Shown in pieces: positions 9,059 through 16,968 of a DNA stretch of 64,000 nucleotides. The stretch is from CAYLNL01 sp964385175 (lineage in GTDB: Bacteria; Bacteroidota; Bacteroidia; Flavobacteriales; Flavobacteriaceae). The translations under genes were made by a program, and so were the position numbers. The stretch is taken from the NCBI GenBank assembly GCA_964385175.1, contig CAYLNL010000003.1:186001-250000 (forward strand), written 5' to 3'. Within the stretch, counting starts at the first letter, position 1; each line of letters opens with the position of its first letter. Below the pieces are notes generated by a model, which was not told where the DNA came from, searched no databases, and was given only the letters and a program-made list of their open reading frames with translations.

Positions 9059-10555
9059 ATGACTTTTACCGCACAGTCTTCTAAACCTGTTAATCTTACA
9101 CTTGTAGCAATAGGTTTATTACTATCTGTAGGGTTTGGCTGGCTGGCAGATTTAGAACCCGGGAAACCCCAGGTTACCTATACTGCTGCCGTTGCCTTGC
9201 TCATGGGTTTCTGGTGGGTTACAGAAGCCATCCCGGTGGGGGTTACCTCTCTCCTGCCCTTAGTATTGTTCCCTGTTTTAGGGGTAATGAACGGAAAAAC
9301 AGTTTCTGAAACCTACATTAACTATATTATCTTTCTCTACATTGGCGGTTTTGTTATGGCGCTAACTATGGAAAAGTGGCATTTGCACAAACGCATCGCC
9401 CTAAAAATTCTCTCCCTTTCGGGAGTAACTCCTTTCCGTATTCTTTTCGGGCTCATGTTTGCCGCCGCTTTTTTATCTATGTGGATAAGTAATACTGCCA
9501 CGGCTATGATGATGATGCCTATGACTCTTTCTGTAATGAGCGCTTTGGAAGAATTGTATCCGGAAACGTCATGGAACAGGTATTTCACAGGGATACTTCT
9601 TTCGGTAGCATACGCCTGCACCATAGGAGGCATGGCTACCCTGGTAGGAACGCCCCCTAATCTTTCGTTTGTGAGAATTTATGAAATAATGTTTCCAAAC
9701 GGAACGGCGGTAACCTTCGGCAATTGGTTTCTCTTCGCTTTTCCGCTTGTAGTTACTCTATTTATCGCCACCCTTTTTTATCTTTATTTTTTATATCGCC
9801 CTAAAGAAAAGCTGCCACATCTGCCCGTTTCTTTTGTGAAAGAGCGTTATAAAGCGTTGGGAAAGCCATCGCGGGAAGAAAAGGTAGTTTTTGTAGTATT
9901 TCTTGCCCTCATTTTTTTGTGGATTTTTAGAGAACCTATCCCCATAGGCGCCTTTGAAATACCGGGGTGGGGCGGCTTGCTGGCTTCATCAGACTATATT
10001 AATGATGGCACTGTTGCAATTTTTATTGCGGTATTACTTTTCATTATTCCTTCTTCTCAAAAAAACAAACCACTGGCACAGTGGGATACCGTTACCAAAA
10101 TCCCCTGGCATATTGTACTCCTCTTTGGCGGTGGGTTTGCTTTAGCAAAAGGGTTTATAGATAGCGGGCTTTCTGACTATATGGGTAGCTTGCTTGCCGA
10201 TGTTAAAGGATTTCCCATGCTTGCTGTTATAGGTATAATCTCTACCTTAACAACGGCGCTGGGCGAGTTTGCCAGCAATACCGCCATTACCGAAATGTTT
10301 TTGCCCATTATAGGTGCCTTAGCTAAAACTATACAAATAAACCCTCTCCTTCTTATGTTGCCTGTTACGTTAGCTGCTTCTATAGGTTTTATGCTTCCTG
10401 TAGCAACGCCGCCCAATGCTATTTTTTATGGCACCGGAAAACTACCCCTGCGACAAATGGCTGCTACAGGTTTGGCGATAAACCTTATTTCCCTGGTGCT
10501 CATAACAGTGTTTAGTTACTTTTGGGCGGCAGTGGTTTTTTCCATACCTTACTAA
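9059..10555 (+). CDS. SLC13/DASS family sodium:anion symporter
   Basis: 498 residues, mostly membrane-embedded with 11 or more hydrophobic segments. The two pseudo-symmetrical SNT signatures of divalent anion:sodium symporters are present, WISNTATAMMMMP near residue 143 and FASNTAITEMFLP near residue 405. These form the substrate and sodium sites in the VcINDY-type fold. Early WWVTEAIPVGVTSLLPLV is also a family hallmark. Likely substrates are C4-dicarboxylates, citrate or sulfate; the sequence does not decide between them. The length is usual for the family. The next gene follows 24 bases later. Confidence 0.9.
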   Translation: MTFTAQSSKPVNLTLVAIGLLLSVGFGWLADLEPGKPQVTYTAAVALLMGFWWVTEAIPVGVTSLLPLVLFPVLGVMNGKTVSETYINYIIFLYIGGFVMALTMEKWHLHKRIALKILSLSGVTPFRILFGLMFAAAFLSMWISNTATAMMMMPMTLSVMSALEELYPETSWNRYFTGILLSVAYACTIGGMATLVGTPPNLSFVRIYEIMFPNGTAVTFGNWFLFAFPLVVTLFIATLFYLYFLYRPKEKLPHLPVSFVKERYKALGKPSREEKVVFVVFLALIFLWIFREPIPIGAFEIPGWGGLLASSDYINDGTVAIFIAVLLFIIPSSQKNKPLAQWDTVTKIPWHIVLLFGGGFALAKGFIDSGLSDYMGSLLADVKGFPMLAVIGIISTLTTALGEFASNTAITEMFLPIIGALAKTIQINPLLLMLPVTLAASIGFMLPVATPPNAIFYGTGKLPLRQMAATGLAINLISLVLITVFSYFWAAVVFSIPY

Positions 10556-10579
10556 CTCATAATAAAAAGGAATAGAAAA

Positions 10580-11119
10580 ATGGGATGGTCGCAACAGGGA
10601 TATAACGCTCAGGGGTTTAACCCTTCTCTTGGTTTTGGCTCTCCCTATTGGTATGTGGGGTGTAATGGCGAAGACAATAGCAACGTGGAAGCTTTTCATG
10701 AAACAAGGGTAGATATAGGAGAATGGGCAACTAAGCTAAAAATTGTGTACGGAACCTCTTCCCAGGAATACTTCCGGGGTTATATTCTCACCCCCACTAT
10801 GGAAACTGCCCTGTTAGTGCTTTCCCGGTTCGATAATTTCCTGGTGTATGAAGGGAAATATGGGGGCGAAAAAGCATTTAAGGTGGCCGAAATGGTGATG
10901 GTGCCTTTTCTGGGGATTATTCTTTTTTTTGAAGCCCGGGCAAGGCGGTGTTTGGGAGACTTAATTTCTTTTAAGGAATTGGAAAAAGAGTTATTAGAGG
11001 AATTGAATTTTGGAATCCGGCATGGATTTATATCCAATCAAGAAAAATCACAAGCCGATATAGCGCTCGGTTTACAAACTGCCCTGTCTCATGCAATCGT
11101 TAAAAAACCTACGTTATAA
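10580..11119 (+). CDS. Unknown protein upstream of miaA, N-terminus doubtful (possible frameshift)
   Basis: The open frame gives 179 residues and ends in a TAATG overlap with miaA. The second half (from about residue 60, SSQEYFRGYILTP onward) reads like a real, partly helical protein with a hydrophobic MVPFLGIILFF segment. The first 45 residues look unlike it. In the neighbouring frame, 10584-10709 encodes a plausible membrane segment (LTLLLVLALPIGMWGVMAK) that ends at a TAG at 10710, with no ATG in front of it. Either the start lies further right than 10580 or a one-base indel near 10700 broke a membrane-anchored protein. No family recognised. Confidence 0.5.
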   Translation: MGWSQQGYNAQGFNPSLGFGSPYWYVGCNGEDNSNVEAFHETRVDIGEWATKLKIVYGTSSQEYFRGYILTPTMETALLVLSRFDNFLVYEGKYGGEKAFKVAEMVMVPFLGIILFFEARARRCLGDLISFKELEKELLEELNFGIRHGFISNQEKSQADIALGLQTALSHAIVKKPTL

Positions 11120-12027
11120 TGCCCAACCAGTATCTCATAACCATTGTGGGGCCTACCGCCATCGGAAAATCGGCCCTGGCGGTGGTCTTGGCAAAGGAGT
11201 TGAAAACAGAGATAATTTCGGCAGATTCGCGCCAGTTTTATAGGGGACTGCGTATAGGCACCGCCGTACCTACCTTGGAAGAGCAAGGCGGCATAACCCA
11301 TCATTTTCTACAGCACAAAAGCATCCACGATACTTATACGGTAGGCGATTTTGAGACAGATGCTTTAGAAAAACTGGCATTGCTTTTTAAAAAATACTCT
11401 GTTGTTGTTATGGCAGGCGGGAGTGGGTTATATAATGATGCCGTTTTATATGGTTTAGATAGTTTTCCGGCGATAGACTCCGCTATTCGCATGCAACTCA
11501 ACAACCTTCTCCAGGAAGAAGGCATCGCTTCCCTGCAAGCTCGCCTGCAACAAGCAGACCCTGTTTATTTTAAACAGGTAGATACCCAAAACCCGCGCCG
11601 TTTGCTGCGGGCTTTAGAAGTAATAACGGCTACCGGGAAACCATATTCATCTTTTTTGCAGAAAAAAAAAGCGCCGCGGCAGTTTATTCCTATTATAATA
11701 GGGCTCACCGCTCCCAGGGAAATTATATATCAGCGCATTAATGAACGGGTGGAAAACATGATGGAACAAGGGTTGCTCTCTGAAGCCCGCGAATACTATC
11801 CTTACCGGCACCTCAATGCCCTGCAAACGGTTGGTTATAAAGAATTGTTCTGCTACTTAGAAGGAAGCTGCACGCTGGAAGAGGCTATTCTTGATATTAA
11901 AAAAAACACCCGGCGCTACGCTAAAAGACAGCTCACCTGGTTTCGGCGCAACCCGGCAACCTGGTGGGTACACTACGATACCCAGCCTAAAACCATTCTC
12001 AGGGAAATAATCGCCCGTATGACATAA
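11119..12027 (+). CDS. miaA: tRNA dimethylallyltransferase MiaA
   Basis: 302 residues. It transfers the dimethylallyl group from DMAPP to N6 of A37 in tRNAs reading codons that start with U. The P-loop GPTAIGKSAL is at residues 10-19, SADSRQFYRGLRIGTA follows (the DSxQ motif with the catalytic aspartate), and PRRLLRALEV matches the tRNA-binding part. Length is normal. The start codon overlaps the stop of the preceding gene by one base. An ordinary cytosolic housekeeping gene. Confidence 0.97.
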   Translation: MPNQYLITIVGPTAIGKSALAVVLAKELKTEIISADSRQFYRGLRIGTAVPTLEEQGGITHHFLQHKSIHDTYTVGDFETDALEKLALLFKKYSVVVMAGGSGLYNDAVLYGLDSFPAIDSAIRMQLNNLLQEEGIASLQARLQQADPVYFKQVDTQNPRRLLRALEVITATGKPYSSFLQKKKAPRQFIPIIIGLTAPREIIYQRINERVENMMEQGLLSEAREYYPYRHLNALQTVGYKELFCYLEGSCTLEEAILDIKKNTRRYAKRQLTWFRRNPATWWVHYDTQPKTILREIIARMT

Positions 12028-12394
12028 TTTGTTTCTCATAAAAAAAGAAGAGGCCTGCTTAGTAAAAACACATCGTGGGAATTCTATAGAATTTTCCCCC
12101 CTTCCCGGGATTTTCGTGTAGATGATTTGTCATAAAATTATACGGAAAAACAAAGATTATTTTTATATACGGCAGATTCTATACATTTTATAAACTATTA
12201 CCTATAGTATATATAAAATAATCCTTTTTTGGCTATTTCATAGTATTTAATGCATAAAATTGTAAGACAATTATAAAAGATTTGCATACACCTATTTTTT
12301 AACAAATAAAAAATATTCAGCTTGCATTTTACTATAACTTATTTATTATTTTTGTGCAAAAACAAGCGGGTTTTTAATTTTAAAAGGCGGTACC
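12028..12394. other. Intergenic region, AT-rich, holding the promoter of the crotonase gene
   Basis: 367 bases with no open frame or tRNA. A C/G patch at 12100-12115 (CCCCCCTTCCCGGG) stands out in otherwise very AT-rich DNA. The right end holds the promoter described separately. Nothing else seen. Confidence 0.5.
12322..12354 (+). promoter_or_regulatory. Promoter of the RpfF-like gene (TTG-N22-TATTTTTG)
   Basis: TTG at 12322-12324 and TATTTTTG at 12347-12354, separated by 22 bases, fit the flavobacterial consensus. The gene starts 40 bases downstream. Confidence 0.6.
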
Positions 12395-13339
12395 ATGAAA
12401 AAGCAAGTAGTAAAAACGTTAAAAAATGCGGTAGATTATCAAAAACGCACCATCAAAAAGGTAATTCCTAAAACAGATGATAAGAAAACGCACATCTACC
12501 GGAAAAAAGACATCCTTCACTTTTCTATCTCTACCTTGCCTAAACTTTGTTTTTCTGTGGGTTTGGTAGATGAAATACTTGCCTGGCAGGAAGAAATGAA
12601 ACGCGAAAATTATAAAAACTATAAATATATTATAGTTTCCAGCATTGTTCCGGAGGTATTTAACCTGGGCGGCGATTTGGAGCATTTTGTACACTGTATA
12701 GAAACTTCTGATAAGGAACAACTGCGGGAGTATGCCTATAAATGTGTAGATTGCGTTTATAACTTTGTGAAAACGCCTAACCATGTTACCTCTATATGCG
12801 TTATTGAAGGCTCTGCCCTGGGAGGTGGACTGGAAGCGGCGCTAACTGCCGATATTGTGATTGCCGAAGAGGATAGCAAACTGGGATTTCCCGAAGTAAA
12901 ATTTAATCTCTTTCCCGGGATGGGGGGCTATCACCTGGTAACCGCCAAAGCCAATGAAAAGCTGGCGCTTGAGATGATACGAAAGGGAAAAATATATACT
13001 CCCCGTGAGCTACACAAAGAGGGGTTGGTAGATTTTGTTACCGAAAACGGAAACGGGCATAAACTGGCGAAAAAAATAATTTCAGACCTGGAAAAGGGAG
13101 CTAACCCTGCTGCGTTAACGGAGAAAATCCGCCAGTTTAAAGATAGTCCCCTTCTCAACCGGGAAGACCTTATTGAAACGGTTGATGAATGGATAGACAA
13201 GGCATTTGAGGTTTCGCGAACCGATATTAAAACCATGAAAAAACTGGTGGCCGCCCAGCAAAAAATATTAGCCAAAAAGAAAATCAGGCTTAAGGTAGGC
13301 TCTTACCTGAAAAGGAAAAAAATTCAGTTAACCACCTGA
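12395..13339 (+). CDS. RpfF-like crotonase, possible diffusible signal factor (DSF) synthase
   Basis: 314 residues of the enoyl-CoA hydratase/isomerase fold. It resembles RpfF of Xanthomonas rather than ordinary hydratases: EVFNLGGDLEHF with the oxyanion-hole glycines, VIEGSALGGGLEAAL with Glu147, GFPEVKFNLFPGMGGYHLV with Glu167, and a C-terminal helix DIKTMKKLVAAQ. The 20-residue spacing of the two glutamates equals that of RpfF Glu141/Glu161, which catalyse both thioester cleavage and dehydration of 3-hydroxyacyl-ACP to cis-2-unsaturated fatty acids. The first 35 residues are lysine-rich and extra. No rpfC/rpfG sensor is adjacent; the next gene is a membrane acyltransferase. Crotonase membership is certain; DSF synthesis is inferred. 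Confidence 0.8.
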   Translation: MKKQVVKTLKNAVDYQKRTIKKVIPKTDDKKTHIYRKKDILHFSISTLPKLCFSVGLVDEILAWQEEMKRENYKNYKYIIVSSIVPEVFNLGGDLEHFVHCIETSDKEQLREYAYKCVDCVYNFVKTPNHVTSICVIEGSALGGGLEAALTADIVIAEEDSKLGFPEVKFNLFPGMGGYHLVTAKANEKLALEMIRKGKIYTPRELHKEGLVDFVTENGNGHKLAKKIISDLEKGANPAALTEKIRQFKDSPLLNREDLIETVDEWIDKAFEVSRTDIKTMKKLVAAQQKILAKKKIRLKVGSYLKRKKIQLTT

Positions 13340-13454
13340 AAAACCTGTGTGGCATCAAAAGATAAATCATCGTTTTGCAGGTGTGCCTTAGTTTTCTAAA
13401 GCTATGAGTTTTCTAAAAACCAGCTTCAAAAAAAGGGATTTATTATTTTTTAGG

Positions 13455-13462
13455 TATCTTTG
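13455..13462 (+). promoter_or_regulatory. -7 box (TATCTTTG) upstream of DUF1624 gene
   Basis: Exact TAnnTTTG match 34 bases before the ATG at 13496. Its position argues against starting the gene at 13460, which would fall inside this box. Confidence 0.5.
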
Positions 13463-13495
13463 CCCCACAGTAATTCAAAGCGCAATTATACCTGC

Positions 13496-14683
13496 ATGAA
13501 TTCTCCTGCTTTCAGGCTTTACTTTATAGATGTAATGAGGGCGTTTGCTATTTGCATGATGCTCCAGGGGCATTTTGTAGATGGGCTCTTGGCCGATACT
13601 TTCCGAGAAGAGGGGAACCTGGGCTACCTCATTTGGAAATATTTCAGGGGAATCACCGCTCCTACTTTTTTCACCGTATCGGGCTTCATTTTCACCTACC
13701 TGCTCATAAAAGAAAAGGCAGAATTGGGTTGGAAAAATCCCCGTGTGAAAAAAGGAATACGCAGGGGGCTTATGCTCATTGGCTTGGGATATTTTCTGCG
13801 CTTAAACCTGGGTGGGTTGCTTATCGGGGAGGTGTATGACGGCTTTTTTATGGTAGATGTTCTACAGTGCATTGGCCTCTCTATTCTTTTCATAATCAGC
13901 ATATACCTGCATAGTTTTAGCCGAAAAAAATATGTTTTGCCTCTTCTTTTAGCTGGCGGCACTTTTGTTATCTTCCTTGCCGAACCCCTGTACGCTAACC
14001 TTCACTATAATTTCCTCCCCAAGCTATTCGCCAACTATTTCACCAAAGCCAACGGCTCTATTTTCACTATCTTTCCCTGGTTCGGATACGCTTCTTTTGG
14101 TGGGTTTATGGGTGTTTTATTCCATACATACAAAGACCGCATCTATTGCTATCGCTACGCCATTATTCTAAGCCTGTCCATCGGGCTGGCGCTTATGCTG
14201 CTCACTACACCTTTGTTATGGAAAGTTTATGAGCTCTATAAAAACCCTTTCACTTTGTCTATTCTTAGAAACGACTACCTGTTTATTCGTTTAGGAAATG
14301 TATTAGTATTGTTCACCCTATTTATGCTGCTCAGAAATAGTATTACTGCTGCCACTATTAGAGCGATAGGGCAAAATACTTTATCTATTTATGTTTTCCA
14401 TTTTGTATTACTTTATGGCAGTTTAACAGGGCTGGGGCTCTATAAATTCTTTAACCATTCCCTCCCCCCTGTTATTATTATTCCCGGCGCCTTGCTGTTT
14501 GTAGCCGTTACCATTTACCTCTCTTTCCAATACAATCGCTATAAACCTTTCTTTATAAATAAAATAACCGTTGTACAACAGGAAATGCTCCTGACGACAA
14601 CGGGTATATATGATGAAGCTCAGCGATTTTTAACAAAGTTAAAAACCAAGATAGCGAGTATTTTCAGCTTTGTAAAGAGCTAA
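13496..14683 (+). CDS. Membrane acyltransferase, DUF1624/HGSNAT-like
   Basis: 395 residues with about ten hydrophobic segments. The N-terminal FIDVMRAFAICMMLQGHF with its histidine, ITAPTFFTVSGF, and FMVDVLQCIGLS are hallmarks of the heparan-alpha-glucosaminide N-acetyltransferase catalytic family, distantly related to acyltransferase-3. It probably moves an acyl group across the inner membrane onto a surface sugar or lipid; the acceptor is unknown. The ATG at 13496 is chosen because the upstream extension overlaps the promoter box. It converges with the peptidase gene, leaving 7 bases. Confidence 0.8.
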   Translation: MNSPAFRLYFIDVMRAFAICMMLQGHFVDGLLADTFREEGNLGYLIWKYFRGITAPTFFTVSGFIFTYLLIKEKAELGWKNPRVKKGIRRGLMLIGLGYFLRLNLGGLLIGEVYDGFFMVDVLQCIGLSILFIISIYLHSFSRKKYVLPLLLAGGTFVIFLAEPLYANLHYNFLPKLFANYFTKANGSIFTIFPWFGYASFGGFMGVLFHTYKDRIYCYRYAIILSLSIGLALMLLTTPLLWKVYELYKNPFTLSILRNDYLFIRLGNVLVLFTLFMLLRNSITAATIRAIGQNTLSIYVFHFVLLYGSLTGLGLYKFFNHSLPPVIIIPGALLFVAVTIYLSFQYNRYKPFFINKITVVQQEMLLTTTGIYDEAQRFLTKLKTKIASIFSFVKS

Positions 14684-14690
14684 CCCCTCT

Positions 14691-16868
14691 CTATTGTATC
14701 TTCTTTTTATTTTTGGGGACTTCTGTATCTTTAAATGTTTTTTCCTGGTAAGGCAACGCTTCAAATCCCATATTATAAAAGGTAAAAGCAAATATATCTG
14801 CGTATTGCTCAACAACTTTGCTTATGGGTGTTCCTGCGCCATGCCCCGCATTAGTTTCAATACGAATGAGGGCAGGATTGTTACCAGCCTGTTTATCCTG
14901 TAACTCCGCTGCAAATTTAAAACTATGAGCGGGCACCACCCGGTCATCATGGTCGGCAGTAGTAACAAGTGTAGCCGGGTAGCGAACTCCTTTCTTTACA
15001 TTATGAACCGGCGAATACCCTTTCAGATAACGGAACATTGCTTCACTCTCCTCTGCAGTACCATAATCATAGGCCCAGCCGGCGCCTGCAGTAAAAGTAT
15101 GGTAGCGTAGCATATCCATTACCCCCACACCTGGCAATGCCACCCGCATTAGTTCCGGGCGTTGGGTCATAACGGCGCCCACCAATAGCCCGCCATTAGA
15201 GCGCCCCGAAATTGCTAAGTACTCTGGTGAAGTATAGTTATTGGCAATTAAATATTCGGCGGCAGCTATAAAATCATCAAAAACATTTTGTTTTTGCATT
15301 TTCGTTCCCGCATCGTGCCATGCCTTTCCATATTCACCCCCTCCTCTAATATTGGGCACCGCATAAATGCCTCCCTGTTCCAGCCACACTGCATTCACTG
15401 TACTGAAAGAGGGGGTTATGCTAATATTGAACCCTCCATAACCATAGAGTAGCGTGGGGTTTTTACCATTTCGCTTTATTCCTTTTTTATAGGTGATAAT
15501 CATAGGAATGCGGGTTCCGTCTTTAGACGTATAAAATACCTGCTCAGATTGGTAATCATCGCTTTTAAAATCGATAGCCGGGCTCCAGTATAAACCAGAT
15601 ATTCCTTTGTCGGCATCATAGCGGTAAATGTTACCGGGAGTATTGTAATTGGTAAATGAATAGTACAGTTCTTTTTCATCTCGTTCTCCGCTCAACCCGC
15701 CTACACTTCCTACCCCGGGAAGCGCCACATCTCGTATAAAAGCGCCTTTATAATCATACTGTTTCACCTGGGAAATGGCATCTACCATATACTCAGCAAA
15801 AAAATACCCGCCGCCGGTAGAAAGGGTAAGAGCATGTTTGGTTTCTGGGATTACATCTACCCAGTTTTTAGGAGCGGGGTCAGAGGCATCTACTTTTACA
15901 AGCCTCCAGTTGGGAGCATTGAGGTTGGTGAAGATATATAAGAGACTCCCATCATTTTCAACCACGCGGCTGTCGCTTGCATAATCTTCGGTAATAGGAA
16001 TAAGTTTTGAACGGGCATCTGTTAAATCTTTTATAAAGAGTTTGTTACCCGAAGTAGAAGTAGCCGCCGTTATAACTAAGTAGCGGTTATCTTCTGTAAC
16101 GCCACCCCCAATATAGCGATGTTTTTCCTGCGTAAGCGCTCCAAAAATAATTTTATCTTCTTTCTGGGGTGTGCCTACCTTATGATAATACAAAATATGC
16201 TGGTCTGTCATAGCAGAAAGCTCACTTCCCTTGGGTTTGGTATATGTGGAATAATAAAACCCCTCGTTTCCTTTCCAGGAGATTTGCGTGAATTTTATAT
16301 CTGTTAAAGTATCTTCTATAATTTGAAACGGATGTGTTTGAGCGACTATTATTTTTTGCCAGTCGCTACCCCCTTCAGAAATGGAATAGGCGGCAAGCGA
16401 GCCATCTTTTGTAAAGCTCAGGGACGCTAACGAAGTGGTGCCGTCTTTTGAAAACGTATTAGGATCTAAAAAAATTTCTTCTTTTCCATCTTCTTTCTTA
16501 CGGTATAAGACGAATTGGTTTTGCAGTCCATTATTTTTATAAAAATAAATGTCTTTTCCTTTTCTGAAAGGGGCGGTTATTTTCTCATAATTCCAGATTT
16601 TTTCCAGCCGCTGTTTTAGCTCGTTCCGAAAAGGAATTTTCTCGAGGTAGCCAAAGGTAACTTCATTCTGAGCCTTCACCCAGGCAGCGGTTTCTGCACT
16701 CCTGTCATCCTCCAGCCAACGATACGGGTCGGGTATGCTGTCTTCAAAATACACATCGGTAACGGTTCCTTTCTCGGTAGCCGGGTACTTCACGGTTTGA
16801 ACATTTTTGTCTTTTTTACAAGCCGCCATCATTAAAATACATATAATAAAAATTCCTGGTTTTTTCAT
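14691..16868 (-). CDS. Prolyl oligopeptidase family S9A, lipoprotein
   Basis: 725 residues. It begins with a lipoprotein signal (MKKPGIFIICILMMAAC), so it is anchored in the outer membrane or periplasm. The N-terminal part is the seven-bladed propeller (about 60-430), starting with the family's DPYRWLED. The alpha/beta hydrolase domain follows: YGYGGFNI, GGGEYG, nucleophile Ser in GRSNGG at about residue 555, Asp in DHDDRV at about 641 and His in NAGHGAG at about 677. All three catalytic residues are present and the length is standard. It should cleave short proline-containing peptides after Pro. A separate promoter lies upstream. Confidence 0.95.
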   Translation of the reverse strand: MKKPGIFIICILMMAACKKDKNVQTVKYPATEKGTVTDVYFEDSIPDPYRWLEDDRSAETAAWVKAQNEVTFGYLEKIPFRNELKQRLEKIWNYEKITAPFRKGKDIYFYKNNGLQNQFVLYRKKEDGKEEIFLDPNTFSKDGTTSLASLSFTKDGSLAAYSISEGGSDWQKIIVAQTHPFQIIEDTLTDIKFTQISWKGNEGFYYSTYTKPKGSELSAMTDQHILYYHKVGTPQKEDKIIFGALTQEKHRYIGGGVTEDNRYLVITAATSTSGNKLFIKDLTDARSKLIPITEDYASDSRVVENDGSLLYIFTNLNAPNWRLVKVDASDPAPKNWVDVIPETKHALTLSTGGGYFFAEYMVDAISQVKQYDYKGAFIRDVALPGVGSVGGLSGERDEKELYYSFTNYNTPGNIYRYDADKGISGLYWSPAIDFKSDDYQSEQVFYTSKDGTRIPMIITYKKGIKRNGKNPTLLYGYGGFNISITPSFSTVNAVWLEQGGIYAVPNIRGGGEYGKAWHDAGTKMQKQNVFDDFIAAAEYLIANNYTSPEYLAISGRSNGGLLVGAVMTQRPELMRVALPGVGVMDMLRYHTFTAGAGWAYDYGTAEESEAMFRYLKGYSPVHNVKKGVRYPATLVTTADHDDRVVPAHSFKFAAELQDKQAGNNPALIRIETNAGHGAGTPISKVVEQYADIFAFTFYNMGFEALPYQEKTFKDTEVPKNKKKIQ

Positions 16869-16890
16869 ATCTTATTACTATTAAACACTT

Positions 16891-16898
16891 CAAAAATA
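16891..16898 (-). promoter_or_regulatory. -7 box of the prolyl oligopeptidase gene (minus-strand TATTTTTG)
   Basis: CAAAAATA on the plus strand, an exact reverse TAnnTTTG match, 23 bases before the ATG at 16868. No clear -33 element. Confidence 0.45.
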
Positions 16899-16968
16899 CA
16901 AAAACTTTTATACGGCTATACAGTTTTATGATTTTATGAGCAAAGTAATTCGTTTATATAGAAAACTC

